A program made the translations under genes and the position numbers. A stretch of 64,000 nucleotides of DNA from Petrolisthes cinctipes (Eukaryota; Arthropoda; Malacostraca; Decapoda; Porcellanidae), in NCBI GenBank assembly GCA_033782935.1, contig JAWQEG010000470.1:2604001-2668000 (forward strand). The letters are read 5' to 3'. The first letter of the stretch is position 1. Every line of letters begins with the position of its first letter. Below are positions 1 to 12,399 of this stretch, piece by piece. Below the pieces are notes generated by a model that worked only from the letters and a program-made list of their open reading frames with translations, did not search any database and had not been told where the DNA came from.

Positions 1-164
1 ATTTTAGGTGCCAAAAGTCGATATGTGCATGCATCTTCTTTACCCGTTTATATCCCAAATTCAGGTTCAAAACACTCTAAAATTCGATATTTTTGGGTTT
101 CAGAAGCGATCTGTACATGCCTACTCAGTGCTAGAATATTTTCAAAATGTAGGCCCAAAACCTG

Positions 165-252
165 CTAAAAATCGATATTTTGGGTGCCCAAAGTCGATAT
201 GTGCATGCATCTTCTGTACCCGTTTATATCTCAAATTCAGGCTCAAAACTCC
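165..252 (+). repeat. Half-monomer A (88 bp)
   Basis: This is the first half of the reference monomer. A consensus built from typical monomers aligns ungapped with half B over 88 columns and matches at 61 of them (69%), counted by hand. Agreement is strongest in columns 1-20, 31-50 and 71-86, and weakest in columns 21-30 and 51-60. The half carries the TGCATGCA palindrome and the segment acccgtttatatctcaa. Confidence 0.85.
197..210 (+). other. 14-bp alternating purine-pyrimidine tract with TGCATGCA
   Basis: The bases atatgtgcatgcat alternate strictly purine and pyrimidine, and include the 8-bp palindrome TGCATGCA. The block recurs at the same column in most monomers of the window. Common variants change one or two bases (gtgtatgcat, gtacattcat). 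This is the reference example; the other copies are not listed. Confidence 0.8.
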
Positions 253-273
253 CGAAAATTCGATATTTTTGGG
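251..273 (+). other. Inverted repeat at the A/B junction
   Basis: Arms cccgaaaa (251-258) and tttttggg (266-273) can pair over eight positions, seven Watson-Crick plus one G-T, around the 7-base spacer ttcgata. The element recurs in most monomers. In the copy at 955-977 the arms are cccgaaaa and ttttcggg, which is a perfect 8-bp stem. Whether it ever extrudes or matters is unknown. Confidence 0.7.
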
Positions 274-340
274 TCCCAGAAGCGATCTGTACATGCCTAC
301 TCCGTGTTAGAGTATTTTCATAATACAGGCGCAAAACATG
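253..340 (+). repeat. Half-monomer B (88 bp)
   Basis: This is the second half of the reference monomer, homologous to half A. Matching blocks include atcgatatttt against ttcgatatttt, tgtgcatgca against tgtacatgcc, and caggctcaaaaca against caggcccaaaaca. The simplest reading is that a ~88-bp ancestral unit doubled, and the 176-bp dimer then became the unit of amplification. Confidence 0.85.
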
Positions 341-3300
341 CTGGAAATTAATATTTTAGGTGCCCAAAGTCAATATGTGTATTTATATTCTATACCCGTT
401 TATTTCCCAAATTCAGGCTCAAAACACCCGAAAATTCGATTTTGTTGGGTCCCAGAAGCGATCTGTACATGCCTACTCCGTGTTAGAGTATTTTCAAGAT
501 ACAGGCCCAAAACATGCTGAAAATCAATATTTTAGGTGCCCAAAATCGATATGTGCATGCATCTTCTGTACCGGTTTATATATCAAATTCAGGTTCAGAA
601 CACCCGAAAATTTGATATTTTTGGGTCCCAGAAGCGATCTGTACATGCCTACTCTGTGTTAGAGTATTTTCAAAATACAGGCCCAAAACATGCTAAAAAT
701 CGATATTTTAGGTGCCCAAAGTCAATATATGTATGCATCATCTGTACCCGTTTATATCCCTAATTCAGGCTCAAAACACTCGAAAATTCGATATTTTTGT
801 GTACCAGAAGCGATCTGTACATGCCTACTCCGTGTTAGAGTATTTTCAAAATGCAGGCCCAAAACATGCTCAAAATCGATATTTTGGGTGCCCAAAGTCG
901 ATATGTGCATGCATCTTCTGTACCCGTTTATATCTCAAATTCAGGTTCAGAACACCCGAAAATTTGATATTTTCGGGTCCCAGAAGCGATCTGTACATGC
1001 CTACTCCGTGTTAGAGTATTTTTAATATACAGCCACAAAACATGCTGAAAATCGATATTTTAGGTGCCCAAAGTCAATATGTGTATGCATCTTCTGTACC
1101 CGTTTATTTCCCAAATTCAGGCTCAAAACACCCGAAAATTCGATATTTTTTGGTCCCAGAAGAGAACTGTACATGCCTACTCAGTGCTAGAATTTATTGA
1201 AGATATAGGCCCAAAACATGCTAAAAATCGATATTTTAGGTGCCCAAAGTCGATATGTGCATGCATCTTCTGTACCCGTTTATATCTCAAATTCAGACTT
1301 AAAACGCACGAAAATTCGATATCTTTGTGTCCCAGAAGCGATCTGTACATGCCTACTCCGTGTTAGAGTATTTTCAAAATACAGGCCCAAAACATGCTCA
1401 AAATCGATATTTTAGGTGCCAAAAGTCGATATGTGCATGCATCTTCTTTACCCGTTTATATCCCAAATTCAGGTTCAAAACACTCTAAAATTCGATATTT
1501 TTGGGTTTCAGAAGCGATCTGTACATGCCTACTCAGTGCTAGAATATTTTCAAAATGTAGGCCCAAAACCTGCTAAAATCGATATTTTGGGTGCCCAAAG
1601 TCGATATGTGCATGCATCTTCTGTACCCGTTTATATCTCAAATTCAGGCTCAAAACACCCGAAAATTCGATATTTTTGGGTCCCAGAAGCGATCTGTACA
1701 TGCCTAATCCGTGTTAGAGTATTTTCAATATACAGCCACAAAACATGCTGAAAATCGATATTTTAGGTGCCCAAAGTCAATATGTGTATGCATCTTCTGT
1801 ACCCGTTTATTTCCCAAATTCAGGCTCAAAACAACCGAAAATTCGATATTTTTTGGTCCCAGAAGAGAACTGTACATGCCTATTCAGTGCTAGAATGTTT
1901 TCAAATTACAGACCCAAAACATGCTAAAAATCGATATTTTAGGTGTCAGAAGTCGATATGTGCATGCATCTTCTGTACCCGTTTATATCTCAAATTCAGG
2001 TTCAGAACACCCGAAAATTCGATATTTTTGGGTCCCAGAAGCGATCTGTACATGCCTACTCCGTGTTAGAGTATTTTCAATATACAGCCACAAAACATGC
2101 TGAAAATCGATATTTTAGGTGCCCAAAGTCAATATGTGTATGCATCTTCTGTACCCGTTTATTTCCCAAATTCAGGCTCAAAACAACCGAAAATTCGATA
2201 TTTTTTGGTCCCAGAAGAGAACTGTACATGCCTACTCAGTGCTAGAATATATTGAAGATATGGGCCCAAAACATGCTAAAAATCGATATTTTAGGTGCCC
2301 AAAGTCGATATGTACATTCATCTTCTTTACCCGTTTATATCTCAAATTCAGGCTCAAAATACCCGAAAATTCGATATTTTTGGGTCCCAGAAGCGATCTG
2401 TACATGCCTACTCAGTGCTAGAAATTTTTCAAAATACAGGCCCAAAACATGCTAAAAATCAATATTTTAAGTGCAAAAAGTCGATATGTGCATGCATCTT
2501 CTATACCCGTTTATATCTCAAATTCAGGCTCAAAACACCCGATAATTCGATATTTTTGGTTCCCAGAAGCGATCTGTACATGCCTACTCCGTGTTAGAGT
2601 ATTTTCAAAATACAGGCGCAAAACATGCTGGAAATTAATATTTTTGGTGCCCAAAGTCAATATGTGTATTCATCTTCTGTACCCGTTTATATCCCAAATT
2701 CAGGCTCAAAACACTTGAAAATTCGATATTTTTGGTTCCCAGAAGCGATCTGTACATGCCTACTCCGTGTTAGAATGTTTTCAAAATACAGGCCCAAAAC
2801 ATGCTCAAAATCGATATTTTAGGTGCCAAAAGACGATATGTGCATGCATCTTCTTTACCCGTTTATATCCCAAATTCAGGTTCAAAAAACTCTAAAATTC
2901 GATATTTTTGGGTTTCAGAAGCGATCTGTACATGCCTACTCAGTGCTAGAATATTTTCAAAATGTAGGCCCAAAACCTGCAAAAAAATCGATATTTTGGG
3001 TACCCAAAGTCGATATGTGCATGCATCTTCTGTACCCGTTTATATCTCAAATTCAGGCTCAAAACTCCCGAAAATTCGATATTTTTGGGTCCCAGAAGCG
3101 ATCTGTACATGCCTACTCCGTGTTAGAGTATTTTCAAAATACAGGCACAAAACATGCTGAAAATCAATATTTTAGGTGCCCAAAGTCCATATGTGCATGC
3201 ATCTTCTGTACCCGTTTAAATCTCAAATTCAGGTTCAGAACACCCGAAAATTCGATATTTTTGGGTCCCAGAAGCGATCTGTACATGCCTACTCCATGTT

Positions 3301-3593
3301 AGAGTATTTTCAATATACAGCCACAAAACATGCTGAAAATCGATATTTTAGGTGCCCAAAGTCAATATGTGTATGCATCTTCTGTACCCGTTTATTTCCC
3401 AAATTCAGGCTCAAAACAACCGAAAATTCGATATTTTTTGGTCCCAGAAGAGAACTGTACATGCCTACTCAGTGCTAGAATATATTGAAGATATGGGCCC
3501 AAAACATGCTAAAAATCGATATTTTAGGTGCCCAAAGTCGATATGTACATTCATCTTCTTTACCCGTTTATATCTCAAATTCAGGCTCAAAAT

Positions 3594-6233
3594 ACCCGAA
3601 AATTCGATATTTTTGGGTCCCAGAAGCGATCTGTACATGCCTACTCAGTGCTAGAATGTTTTCAAAATATAGGCTCAAAACATGCTAAAAATCGATATTT
3701 TAGGTGTCCAAAGTCGATATGTGCATGCATCTTCGGTACCCGTTTATATCTCAAATTCAGGCTCAAAACACCCGAAAATTCGATATTTTTGGGTCCCTGA
3801 AGCGATCTGTACATGCCTACTCAGTGCTAGAAATTTTTCAAAATACAGGCCCAAAACATGCTAAAAATCGATATTTTAAGTGCCCAAAGTCGATATGTGC
3901 ATGCATCTTCTGTACCCGTTTATATCTCAAATTCAGGCTCAAAACTCCCGAAAATTCGATATTTTTGGGTCCCAGAAGCGATCTGTACATGCCTACTCCG
4001 TGTTAGAGTATTTTCAAAATACAGGCCCAAAACATGCTGAAAATCAATATTTTAGGTGCCCAAAGTCGATATGTGCATGCATCTTCTGTACCCGTTTATA
4101 TCTCAAATTCAGGTTCAGAACACCCGAAAATTCGATATTTTTGGGTCCCAGAAGCGATCTGTACATGCCTACTCCGTGTTAGAGTATTTTCAATATACAG
4201 TCACAAAACATGCTGAAAATCGATATTTTAGGTGCCCAAAGTCAATATGTGTATGCATCTTCTGTACCCGTTTATCTCCCAAATGCAGGCTCAAAACAAC
4301 CGAAAATTCGATATTTTTTGGTCCCAGAAGAGAACTGTACATGCCTACTCAGTGCTAGAATATATTGAAGATATGGGCCCAAAACATGCTAAAAATCGAT
4401 ATTTTAGGTGCCCAAAGTCGATATGTACATTCATCTTCTGTACCCGTTTATATCTCAAATTCAGGCTCAAAATACACGAAAATTCGATATTTTTGGGTCC
4501 CAGAAGCGATCTGTACATGCCTACTCAGTGCTAGAATGTTTTCAAAATATAGGCTCAAAACATGCTAAAAATCGATATTTTAGGTGTCCAAAGTCGATAT
4601 GTGCATGCATCTTCTGTACCCGTTTATATATCAAATTCAGGCTCAAAACACCCGAAAATTCGATATTTTTGGGTCCCTGAAGCGATCTGTACATGCCTAC
4701 TCAGTGCTAGAAATTTTTCAAGATGCAGGCCCAAAACATGCTAAAAATCGATATTTTAAGTGCAAAAAGTCAATATGTGCATGCATCTTCTGTACCCGTT
4801 TACATCCCAAATTCAGGTTTAAAACACTCGAAAATTCGATATTTTTGGGTCACAGAAGCGATCTGTACATGCCTACTCCTTGCTAGAACGTTTTAAAGAT
4901 ACAGACCCAAAACATAATCGAAATCGATATTTTAGGTGCAAAAAGTCGATATGTGCATGCATCTTCAGTACCCGTTTATATCTCAAATTCAGGCTCAAAA
5001 CACCCGAAAATTCAATATTTTTGGGTCCCAGAAGCGATGTGTACATGCCTACTCAGTGCTTGAATTTTTTCAAAATAAAGGCTCGAAACATGCTAAAAAT
5101 CGATATTTAATGTGTCCAAAGTCGATATGTGCATGCATCTTCTGTACCCGTTTATATCTCAAATTCAGGCTCAAAACACCCGAAAATTCGATATTTTTGG
5201 GTCCCAGAAGCGATCTGTACATGCCTACTCCGTGTTAGAGTATTTTCAATATACAGCCACAAAACATGCTGAAAATCGATATTTTAGGTGCCCAAAGTCA
5301 ATATGTGTATGCATCTTCTGTACCCGTTTATTTCCCAAATTAAGGCTCAAAACAACCGAAAATTCGATATTTTTTGGTCCCAGAAGAGAACTGTACATGC
5401 CTACTCAGTGCTAGAATATATTGAAGATATGGGCCCAAAACATGCTAAAAATCGATACTTTAGGTGCCCAAAGTCGATATGTACATTCATCTTCTGTACC
5501 CGTTTATATCTCAAATTCAGGCTCAAAATACCCGAAAATTCGATATTTTTGGGTCCCAGAAGCGATCTGTACATGCCTACTCAGTGCTAGAATGTTTTCA
5601 AAATATAGGCTCAAAACATGCTAAAAATCGATATTTTAGGTGTCCAAAGTCGATATGTGCATGCATCTTCTGTACCCGTTTATATCTCAAATTCAGGCTC
5701 AAAACACCCGAAAATTCGATATTTTTGGGTCCCCGAAGCGATCTGTACATGCCTACTCAGTGCTAGAAATTTTTCAAAATGCAGGCCCAAAACATGCTAA
5801 AAATTGATATTTTAGGTGCCCAAAGTCGATATGTGCATGCATCTTCTGTACCCGTTTACAACCCAAATTCAGGTTTAAAACACTCGAAAATTCGATATTT
5901 TTGGGTCACAGAAGCGATCTGTACATGCCTACTCCTTGCTAGAATGTTTTAAAGATACAGACCCAAAACATAATCAAAATCGATATTTTAGGTGCAAAAA
6001 GTCGATATGTGCATGCATCTTCAGTACCCGTTTATATCTCAAATTCAGGCTCAAAACACCCGAAAATTCAATATTTTTGGGTCCCTAAAGCGATGTGTAC
6101 ATGCCTACTCAGTGCTAGAATGTTTTCAAGATAAAGACCCAAAACATGCTAAAAATCGATATTTAATGTGTCCAAAGTCAATATGTGCATGCATCTTCTG
6201 TACCCGTTTATATCTCAAATTCAGGCTAAAAAC
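3594..6233 (+). repeat. 15-monomer HOR, copy 1 (2640 bp)
   Basis: The sequence from 3594 is repeated almost base for base from 6234, and again from 8698. The unit is exactly 15 x 176 bp. Private landmarks inside it include gtttacatcccaaattcagg at about 4797, the 4-base change cataatcgaaatcg near 4913, and atatttaatgtgtccaaag near 5103 and 6161. The upstream boundary is set where 3593 (t) stops agreeing with 6233 (c). The sequence before that belongs to a different monomer type. Confidence 0.9.
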
Positions 6234-8697
6234 ACCCGAAAATTCGATATTTTTGGGTCCCAGAAGCGATCTGTACATGCCTACTCAGTGCTAGAATGTT
6301 TTCAAAATATAGGCTCAAAACATGCTAAAAATCGATATTTTAGGTGTCCAAAGTCGATATGTGCATGCATCTTCGGTACCCGTTTATATCTCAAATTCAG
6401 GCTCAAAACACCCGAAAATTCGATATTTTTGGGTCCCTGAAGCGATCTGTACATGCCTACTCAGTGCTAGAAATTTTTCAAAATACAGGCCCAAAACATG
6501 CTAAAAATCGATATTTTAAGTGCCCAAAGTCGATATGTGCATGCATCTTCTGTACCCGTTTATATCTCAAATTCAGGCTCAAAACTCCCGAAAATTCGAT
6601 ATTTTTGGGTCCCAGAAGCGATCTGTACATGCCTACTCCGTGTTAGAGTATTTTCAAAATACAGGCCCAAAACATGCTGAAAATCAATATTTTAGGTGCC
6701 CAAAGTCGATATGTGCATGCATCTTCTGTACCCGTTTATATCTCAAATTCAGGTTCAGAACACCCGAAAATTCGATATTTTTGGGTCCCAGAAGTGATCT
6801 GTACATGCCTACTAAGTGCAAGAATGTTTTCAAAATATACGCCCAAAACATGCTAAAAATCGATAATTTAGGTGCCCAAAGTCGATATGTGAATGTATCT
6901 TTTGTACCCGTTTATATCTCAAATTCAGGCTCAAAATACACGAAAATTCGATATTTTTGGGTCCCAGAAGCGATCTGTACATGCCTACTCAGTGCTAGAA
7001 TGTTTTCAAAATATAGGCTCAAAACATGCTAAAAATCGATATTTTAGGTGTCCAAAGTCGATATGTGCATGCATCTTCTGTACCCGTTTATATATCAAAT
7101 TCAGGCTCAAAACACCCGAAAATTCGATATTTTTGGGTCCCTGAAGCGATCTGTACATGCCTACTCAGTGCTAGAAATTTTTCAAGATGCAGGCCCAAAA
7201 CATGCTAAAAATCGATATTTTAAGTGCAAAAAGTCAATATGTGCATGCATCTTCTGTACCCGTTTACATCCCAAATTCAGGTTTAAAACACTCGAAAATT
7301 CGATATTTTTGGGTCACAGAAGCGATCTGTACATGCCTACTCCTTGCTAGAACGTTTTAAAGATACAGACCCAAAACATAATCGAAATCGATATTTTAGG
7401 TGCAAAAAGTCGATATGTGCATGCATCTTCAGTACCCGTTTATATCTCAAATTCAGGCTCAAAACACCCGAAAATTCAATATTTTTGGGTCCCAGAAGCG
7501 ATGTGTACATGCCTACTCAGTGCTTGAATTTTTTCAAAATAAAGGCTCGAAACATGCTAAAAATCGATATTTAATGTGTCCAAAGTCGATATGTGCATGC
7601 ATCTTCTGTACCCGTTTATATCTCAAATTCAGGCTCAAAACACCCGAAAATTCGATATTTTTGGGTCCCAGAAGCGATCTGTACATGCCTACTCCGTGTT
7701 AGAGTATTTTCAATATACAGCCACAAAACATGCTGAAAATCGATATTTTAGGTGCCCAAAGTCAATATGTGTATGCATCTTCTGTACCCGTTTATTTCCC
7801 AAATTAAGGCTCAAAACAACCGAAAATTCGATATTTTTTGGTCCCAGAAGAGAACTGTACATGCCTACTCAGTGCTAGAATATATTGAAGATATGGGCCC
7901 AAAACATGCTAAAAATCGATACTTTAGGTGCCCAAAGTCGATATGTACATTCATCTTCTGTACCCGTTTATATCTCAAATTCAGGCTCAAAATACCCGAA
8001 AATTCGATATTTTTGGGTCCCAGAAGCGATCTGTACATGCCTACTCAGTGCTAGAATGTTTTCAAAATATAGGCTCAAAACATGCTAAAAATCGATATTT
8101 TAGGTGTCCAAAGTCGATATGTGCATGCATCTTCTGTACCCGTTTATATCTCAAATTCAGGCTCAAAACACCCGAAAATTCGATATTTTTGGGTCCCCGA
8201 AGCGATCTGTACATGCCTACTCAGTGCTAGAAATTTTTCAAAATGCAGGCCCAAAACATGCTAAAAATTGATATTTTAGGTGCCCAAAGTCGATATGTGC
8301 ATGCATCTTCTGTACCCGTTTACAACCCAAATTCAGGTTTAAAACACTCGAAAATTCGATATTTTTGGGTCACAGAAGCGATCTGTACATGCCTACTCCT
8401 TGCTAGAATGTTTTAAAGATACAGACCCAAAACATAATCAAAATCGATATTTTAGGTGCAAAAAGTCGATATGTGCATGCATCTTCAGTACCCGTTTATA
8501 TCTCAAATTCAGGCTCAAAACACCCGAAAATTCAATATTTTTGGGTCCCTAAAGCGATGTGTACATGCCTACTCAGTGCTAGAATGTTTTCAAGATAAAG
8601 ACCCAAAACATGCTAAAAATCGATATTTAATGTGTCCAAAGTCAATATGTGCATGCATCTTCTGTACCCGTTTATATCTCAAATTCAGGCTAAAAAC
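6234..8697 (+). repeat. 15-monomer HOR, copy 2, one monomer short (2464 bp)
   Basis: This copy is identical in plan to copy 1 but is 14 monomers long. The monomer around 4150-4370 of copy 1 has no full counterpart. Instead there is a chimeric monomer at about 6792-6917. The offset to copy 1 is 2640 bp before that point and 2464 bp after it, so the loss is exactly 176 bp. Confidence 0.9.
6792..6917 (+). repeat. Chimeric monomer in HOR copy 2
   Basis: Where copies 1 and 3 carry two distinct monomers, copy 2 has a single one with private changes: actaagtgcaagaatg at about 6811, aaatatacgcccaaaac, cgataatttaggtg and gtgaatgtatcttttg. It is bounded on both sides by sequence matching copies 1 and 3. 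The pattern fits an unequal exchange or conversion event involving a donor monomer of another type. A similar aaatatacgcccaaaac block is found near 11760. Confidence 0.75.
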
Positions 8698-11337
8698 ACC
8701 CGAAAATTCGATATTTTTGGGTCCCAGAAGCGATCTGTACATGCCTACTCAGTGCTAGAATGTTTTCAAAATATAGGCTCAAAACATGCTAAAAATCGAT
8801 ATTTTAGGTGTCCAAAGTCGATATGTGCATGCATCTTCGGTACCCGTTTATATCTCAAATTCAGGCTCAAAACACCCGAAAATTCGATATTTTTGGGTCC
8901 CTGAAGCGATCTGTACATGCCTACTCAGTGCTAGAAATTTTTCAAAATACAGGCCCAAAACATGCTAAAAATCGATATTTTAAGTGCCCAAAGTCGATAT
9001 GTGCATGCATCTTCTGTACCCGTTTATATCTCAAATTCAGGCTCAAAACTCCCGAAAATTCGATATTTTTGGGTCCCAGAAGCGATCTGTACATGCCTAC
9101 TCCGTGTTAGAGTATTTTCAAAATACAGGCCCAAAACATGCTGAAAATCAATATTTTAGGTGCCCAAAGTCGATATGTGCATGCATCTTCTGTACCCGTT
9201 TATATCTCAAATTCAGGTTCAGAACACCCGAAAATTCGATATTTTTGGGTCCCAGAAGCGATCTGTACATGCCTACTCCGTGTTAGAGTATTTTCAATAT
9301 ACAGCCACAAAACATGCTGAAAATCGATATTTTAGGTGCCCAAAGTCAATATGTGTATGCATCTTCTGTACCCGTTTATCTCCCAAATGCAGGCTCAAAA
9401 CAACCGAAAATTCGATATTTTTTGGTCCCAGAAGAGAACTGTACATGCCTACTCAGTGCTAGAATATATTGAAGATATGGGCCCAAAACATGCTAAAAAT
9501 CGATATTTTAGGTGCCCAAAGTCGATATGTACATTCATCTTCTGTACCCGTTTATATCTCAAATTCAGGCTCAAAATACACGAAAATTCGATATTTTTGG
9601 GTCCCAGAAGCGATCTGTACATGCCTACTCAGTGCTAGAATGTTTTCAAAATATAGGCTCAAAACATGCTAAAAATCGATATTTTAGGTGTCCAAAGTCG
9701 ATATGTGCATGCATCTTCTGTACCCGTTTATATATCAAATTCAGGCTCAAAACACCCGAAAATTCGATATTTTTGGGTCCCTGAAGCGATCTGTACATGC
9801 CTACTCAGTGCTAGAAATTTTTCAAGATGCAGGCCCAAAACATGCTAAAAATCGATATTTTAAGTGCAAAAAGTCAATATGTGCATGCATCTTCTGTACC
9901 CGTTTACATCCCAAATTCAGGTTTAAAACACTCGAAAATTCGATATTTTTGGGTCACAGAAGCGATCTGTACATGCCTACTCCTTGCTAGAATGTTTTAA
10001 AGATACAGACCCAAAACATAATCGAAATCGATATTTTAGGTGCAAAAAGTCGATATGTGCATGCATCTTCAGTACCCGTTTATATCTCAAATTCAGGCTC
10101 AAAACACCCGAAAATTCAATATTTTTGGGTCCCAGAAGCGATGTGTACATGCCTACTCAGTGCTTGAATTTTTTCAAAATAAAGGCTCGAAACATGCTAA
10201 AAATCGATATTTTATGTGTCCAAAGTCGATATGTGCATGCATCTTCTGTACCCGTTTATATCTCAAATTCAGGCTCAAAACACCCGAAAATTCGATATTT
10301 TTGGGTCCCAGAAGCGATCTGTACATGCCTACTCCGTGTTAGAGTATTTTCAATATACAGCCACAAAACATGCTGAAAATCGATATTTTAGGTGCCCAAA
10401 GTCAATATGTGTATGCATCTTCTGTACCCGTTTATTTCCCAAATTAAGGCTCAAAATAACCGAAAATTCGATATTTTTTGGTCCCAGAAGAGAACTGTAC
10501 ATGCCTACTCAGTGCTAGAATATATTGAAGATATGGGCCCAAAACATGCTAAAAATCGATACTTTAGGTGCCCAAAGTCGATATGTACATTCATCTTCTG
10601 TACCCGTTTATATCTCAAATTCAGGCTCAAAATACCCGAAAATTCGATATTTTTGGGTCCCAGAAGCGATCTGTACATGCCTACTCAGTGCTAGAATGTT
10701 TTCAAAATATAGGCTCAAAACATGCTTAAAATCGATATTTTAGGTGTCCAAAGTCGATATGTGCATGCATCTTCTGTACCCGTTTATATCTCAAATTCAG
10801 GCTCAAAACACCCGAAAATTCGATATTTTTGGGTCCCCGAAGCGATCTGTACATGCCTACTCAGTGCTAGAAATTTTTCAAAATGCAGGCCCAAAACATG
10901 CTAAAAATTGATATTTTAGGTGCCCAAAGTCGATATGTGCATGCATCTTCTGTACCCGTTTACAACCCAAATTCAGGTTTAAAACACTCGAAAATTCGAT
11001 ATTTTTGGGTCCCAGAAGCGATCTGTACATGCCTACTCCTTGCTAGAATGTTTTAAAGATACAGACCCAAAACATAATCAAAATCGATATTTTAGGTGCA
11101 AAAAGTCGATATGTGCATGCATCTTCAGTACCCGTTTATATCTCAAATTCAGGCTCAAAACACCCGAAAATTCAATATTTTTGGGTCCCTAAAGCGATGT
11201 GTACATGCCTACTCAGTGCTAGAATGTTTTCAAGATAAAGACCCAAAACATGCTAAAAATCGATATTTAATGTGTCCAAAGTCAATATGTGCATGCATCT
11301 TCTGTACCCGTTTATATCTCAAATTCAGGCTAAAAAC
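8698..11337 (+). repeat. 15-monomer HOR, copy 3 (2640 bp)
   Basis: This is the full 15-monomer copy. It keeps the monomers that copy 2 lost, so it resembles copy 1 there, and it carries a few private changes (for example aatgttttaaag at 9991, atattttatgtgtcc at 10207, tgcttaaaatcg near 10725). Agreement runs about 35 bp into a fourth repeat and stops at 11372, where cgatctgtac becomes cgtactgtac. Confidence 0.9.
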
Positions 11338-12399
11338 ACCCGAAAATTCGATATTTTTGGGTCCCAGAAGCGTACTGTACATGCCTACTCCGTGTTAGAG
11401 TATTTTCACAATACAGGCTAAAAACATGCTGAAAATCGATATTTTGGGTGCCCAAAGTCGATATGTGCATGCCTCTTCTGTACCCGTTTATATCTCAAAA
11501 TCAGGCTCAAAACTCCCGAAAATTCGATATTTTTGGGTCCCAGAAGCGATCTGTACATGCCTACTCCGTGTTAGAGTATTTTCAAAATACAGGCCCAAAA
11601 CATGCTGAAAATCTATATTTTAGGTGCATAAAGTCAATATGTGTATGCATCTTCTGTATCTGTTTATATCCCAAATTCAGGCTCAAAACACCCTAAAATT
11701 CGACATTTTTGGGTCTCAAAAGTGATCTGTACATGCCTACTCAGTGCTAGACTGTTTTCAAAATATACGCCCAAAACATGCTAAAAATCGATATTTTAGG
11801 TGCCCAAAGTCGATATGTCAATGCATCTTCTGTACCCGTTTATATCTCAAATTCAGGCTCAAAACACACGAAAATTCGATATTTTTGTGTCCCAGAAGCG
11901 ATCTGTACATGCCTACTCCGTGTTAGAGTATTTTTAAAATATAAACTCAAAATATGCTCAAAATCGATATTTTGGGTGCCCAAAGTCAATATGTGTATGC
12001 ATCTTCTGTACCCGTTTATATCCCAAATTAAGGCTCAAAACACCCGAAAATTCGATATTTTTGGGTCCCAGAAGCGATCTGTAGATACCTACTCAGTGCT
12101 AGAATATTTTCAAGATATGGGCCCAAAGCAGGGTAAAAATTGAAATTTTAAGTGCCTAAAGTCGATATGTGTATGCATCTTCTGTACCCGTTTATATCTC
12201 AAATTCAGGCTCAATACACCCGAAAATTCGATATTTTTGGGTCCTAGAAGCGATCTGTACATGCCTACTCCGTGTTAGAGTATTTTCTAAATACAGGCCC
12301 AAAACATGCTTAAAATCGATATTTTAGGTGACCAAAGTTAATATGTGTATGCATCTTCTGTACTCGTTTATTTCCCAAATTAAGGCTCAAAACACTCGA

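Larger units (their letters stand above)
165..340 (+). repeat. First complete monomer, phase reference
   Basis: This 176-bp unit is used to number columns. It begins at the ct of tgctaaaaatcgat and ends just before the next one at 341. Landmarks inside it are an alternating purine-pyrimidine tract at 197-210, the palindrome TGCATGCA at 202-209, and an inverted repeat with arms 251-258 and 266-273. The sequence contains TCGA, ATCGAT-like, ATGCAT, GCATGC and TGTACA restriction-type palindromes at fixed columns, so digestion of the array should give a 176-bp ladder. Confidence 0.95.
1..3593 (+). repeat. Mixed-monomer zone with 7- and 8-mer periodicity
   Basis: Monomers here are divergent from one another. 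A variant with aaacactctaaaattcg followed by ggcccaaaacctgc occurs near 70-165, 1480-1570 and 2885-2980, offsets of 1408 and 1407 bp (8 monomers). A second series at 1943-2400 recurs at 3176-3640, offset 1233 bp (7 monomers plus 1 bp). The variant with ttttttggtcccagaagaga and atattgaagatatgggccc appears near 2200-2270 and 3430-3500. No higher-order unit is cleanly repeated, so this looks like an older or more reshuffled part of the array. Confidence 0.75.

Noticed and set aside
221..232. TATA-like cgtttatatctc in each monomer as a promoter
   Set aside because: It is an AT-rich column of the repeat present hundreds of times, with no start site, downstream gene or RNA evidence. Satellite transcription is possible but not shown.
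6520..7032. Open frames of 60-170 codons on the + strand, here the 170-codon example
   Set aside because: They recur every monomer because 176 is 2 more than a multiple of 3, so each frame meets the same stop about every 303 bp. Longer ones arise only where that stop is mutated (here tag is lost in aagtgcaagaatg near 6815). Many begin at gtg. There is no codon-type conservation, signal or domain, and the same DNA is read in two overlapping frames.
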